This document shows positions 29,773 through 31,206 of a stretch of 31,206 nt of DNA, in pieces; the first letter of the stretch is position 1, and every line of letters starts with the position of its first letter. This DNA comes from Gemmatimonadota bacterium. Lineage in GTDB: Bacteria; Gemmatimonadota; Gemmatimonadetes; Longimicrobiales; Gaopeijiaceae. Below the pieces are notes generated by a model. That model was not told the DNA's origin and did not search any database. It worked only from the letters and a program-made list of their open reading frames with translations. The DNA lies in the NCBI GenBank assembly GCA_026713345.1, contig JAPOOQ010000198.1, forward strand, positions 1 to 31,206. Direction: 5' to 3'. A program made the translations under genes and the position numbers.

Positions 29773-31206
29773 CTAGAAGTTGGGACCCATCTTGAAGTGA
29801 AGCTGCCAGCCCGGGGCGGGCCGTCCGGTGACCGGGTCCCGCTTGTCAAAGCCGTATGCGTAGTCAAGCCCCAGAGGGCCGAACGGGGTCACCAGCTGGA
29901 CTCCGAATCCCGCGCCCCTGTACAGCCTGGATGTATTGAGGTCACCGGGACCCTGCCAGATGTTGCCGGCGTCGTAGAACATCGACACCCCGATGTTCGA
30001 GCCGAACACGGCGGCGTATTCGGCGGTGGCCGAGAAGTACGCGTTCCCGGTGCGGTCCACCTGCGAGATCCCCGCGTTCCGCTCGGGGAAGTAGCCGAAC
30101 GGCGTGATCGAGGTCTCGTCATACCCTCTGAGGGACTCCCCGAACTGCACGCCGCCCAGCCAGAAGGACTCGAAGGGGAACCTGGAAGCGTCACCGAAGA
30201 GGGCACCGCCCCGGACGGTGAGTCCGAGCGCGAACTGTGTGCCGCCGGAGATGCCCTCGCCCCCCCCGAGCTGACCCAGCGGGATCCTCCACTGTGCCTG
30301 CCCGGTGTGCTTGACGAAGTTGCCCTGTCCTCCGAGCGGGCCCCCGTTCAGCGCCACGTTCCACGTCTGCATGGAGCCGGAGGTCGGAAACAGGGGGTGG
30401 TTCAGCGTGTTCCGGGTGATGCCCACCGAGAAGGCACTGAGGATCCCCGGGGGCAGCCCGAAGAGCGTCCGGTCCTGTGCGCTGTTGAACGCTTCGTAGC
30501 TGGTGCGGGAGAGCGAATACCCGAAGAAGACCCGGGTCTGCAGCGAGCTGAAGAAGGGCACGCCGAACTGGGTTGTGAATCCCGCCCGGCGGCGACGGCC
30601 GGTCGCGAACTGGAAGAAGCGGTCGGTGGAGTTGTATACGGAGAACGAACCGCTGATGGTCGACTGGAAGAGCGCCGGGTCGGTCAGGCTGAGGGTGAAG
30701 CTGTTGATGTAGCGGCCGAAGTCCCACCGGATGCTCCCGGCCTTCCCCTGGCCCAGCAGGTTGGGCTGGTCGAACCCGATAAATCCGGACAGGCCCACTC
30801 CGCCACCCACCGCCGTGCCGAACGACATCGTACCGGTCTGCTTCTCCACGACGGTGAAGATGATGTCCACGTCTCCGCTCACCGGGTCCCGGCGGATATC
30901 GGGCGATGGCATCGGGGTCTCGAAGAAGCCGAGCGACTGGATGTTCTGGTATGACTGGATGATGCGCGCCTGGCTGTAGACATCCCCGGGGAGCACGAAA
31001 ATCTTCTCCCGGATCACGCGGTCGAAGGTGTAGTCGTTGCCCTGGATGATCACGTTGCGCACATACGCCTGGGGACCTTCTTCGATCCGCAGCTCCGCTC
31101 GGACCGCGGGGTATCCGCCCACGTCCTCGTCAGCCTTCGAGAAGAACGGTTCCACCTGGGCGTACAGGTAGCCTTCGTTGGAATACAGCTCCCGAACCCG
31201 CTGGGC
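29773..31206 (-). CDS. bamA: Outer membrane protein assembly factor BamA (5' part outside window)
   Basis: BamA is the central barrel that inserts outer-membrane proteins. The visible 477 residues begin inside a POTRA repeat at the window edge (RELYSNEGYLYAQVEPFF), then a second POTRA-like unit (YVRNVIIQGNDYTFDRVI, LPGDVYSQARIIQSYQNI; ending in FTVVEKQTG), and continue into the C-terminal 16-stranded barrel. Barrel features include the lid-lock loop region with LRGYDE (VRGF/Y-like motif in loop 6) and a C-terminal phenylalanine (KMGPNF), the Bam-recognition signature. The full protein would be about 750-850 residues, so several POTRA domains lie upstream. It heads the envelope operon. Confidence 0.95.
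   Translation of the reverse strand, partial: AQRVRELYSNEGYLYAQVEPFFSKADEDVGGYPAVRAELRIEEGPQAYVRNVIIQGNDYTFDRVIREKIFVLPGDVYSQARIIQSYQNIQSLGFFETPMPSPDIRRDPVSGDVDIIFTVVEKQTGTMSFGTAVGGGVGLSGFIGFDQPNLLGQGKAGSIRWDFGRYINSFTLSLTDPALFQSTISGSFSVYNSTDRFFQFATGRRRRAGFTTQFGVPFFSSLQTRVFFGYSLSRTSYEAFNSAQDRTLFGLPPGILSAFSVGITRNTLNHPLFPTSGSMQTWNVALNGGPLGGQGNFVKHTGQAQWRIPLGQLGGGEGISGGTQFALGLTVRGGALFGDASRFPFESFWLGGVQFGESLRGYDETSITPFGYFPERNAGISQVDRTGNAYFSATAEYAAVFGSNIGVSMFYDAGNIWQGPGDLNTSRLYRGAGFGVQLVTPFGPLGLDYAYGFDKRDPVTGRPAPGWQLHFKMGPNF

Overview
The window looks like chromosomal DNA of a high-GC diderm bacterium, most likely a Gemmatimonadota relative. The reasons are a fused LpxC-FabZ protein, a BamA/Skp/Lpx outer-membrane cluster, several secreted 6-bladed beta-propeller proteins, a bacillithiol enzyme (BshC) and GTG/TTG/CTG starts in GC-rich sequence. 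The phylum is an inference from gene content; no marker phylogeny was possible.

Positions 1-7216 are accessory in character and mostly on the + strand. They hold the tail of a beta-propeller protein, an 850-base stretch with no convincing gene, a VapBC-type toxin-antitoxin pair with a palindrome over its likely promoter, two divergent secreted beta-propeller proteins, a 744-residue lipoprotein joining a TPR-like helical region to a thioredoxin domain, and a sulfocyanin/rusticyanin-like lipoprotein in which one copper ligand is replaced by Asn.

Positions 7213-31206 are one 24-kb block read entirely on the - strand. In transcription order: bamA (5' end outside the window), skp/ompH, lpxD, lpxC-fabZ, lpxA, a Gfo/Idh oxidoreductase in the position of gnnA or lpxI, a 44-residue membrane peptide, lpxB, lpxK, rlmH, a SAM methyltransferase, bshC, a small membrane coiled-coil protein, murJ and uvrC. 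A new sigma70-like promoter then drives a TPR lipoprotein gene followed 22 bases later by tRNA-Gly(CCC), a PDZ/radical-SAM DUF512 gene, der, plsY, gpsA, a MerR regulator, surE (apparently starting at CTG) and a DUF368 transporter. Many junctions overlap by one to four bases, so translational coupling is likely.

The block is mainly an envelope-building programme. It covers outer-membrane protein insertion and chaperoning, the lipid A pathway up to LpxK (no LpxH, LpxI or LpxG is present here), lipid II flipping (MurJ), undecaprenyl-phosphate recycling (DUF368) and phospholipid precursor synthesis (GpsA, PlsY). Ribosome and DNA maintenance genes (Der, RlmH, UvrC) are mixed in. The most unusual points are a beta-rich insertion resembling phage baseplate J inside the DUF368 transporter, the Asn-substituted cupredoxin, the dehydrogenase within the lpx operon, a perfect 12-bp hairpin between lpxD and lpxC, and the CTG-initiated surE.
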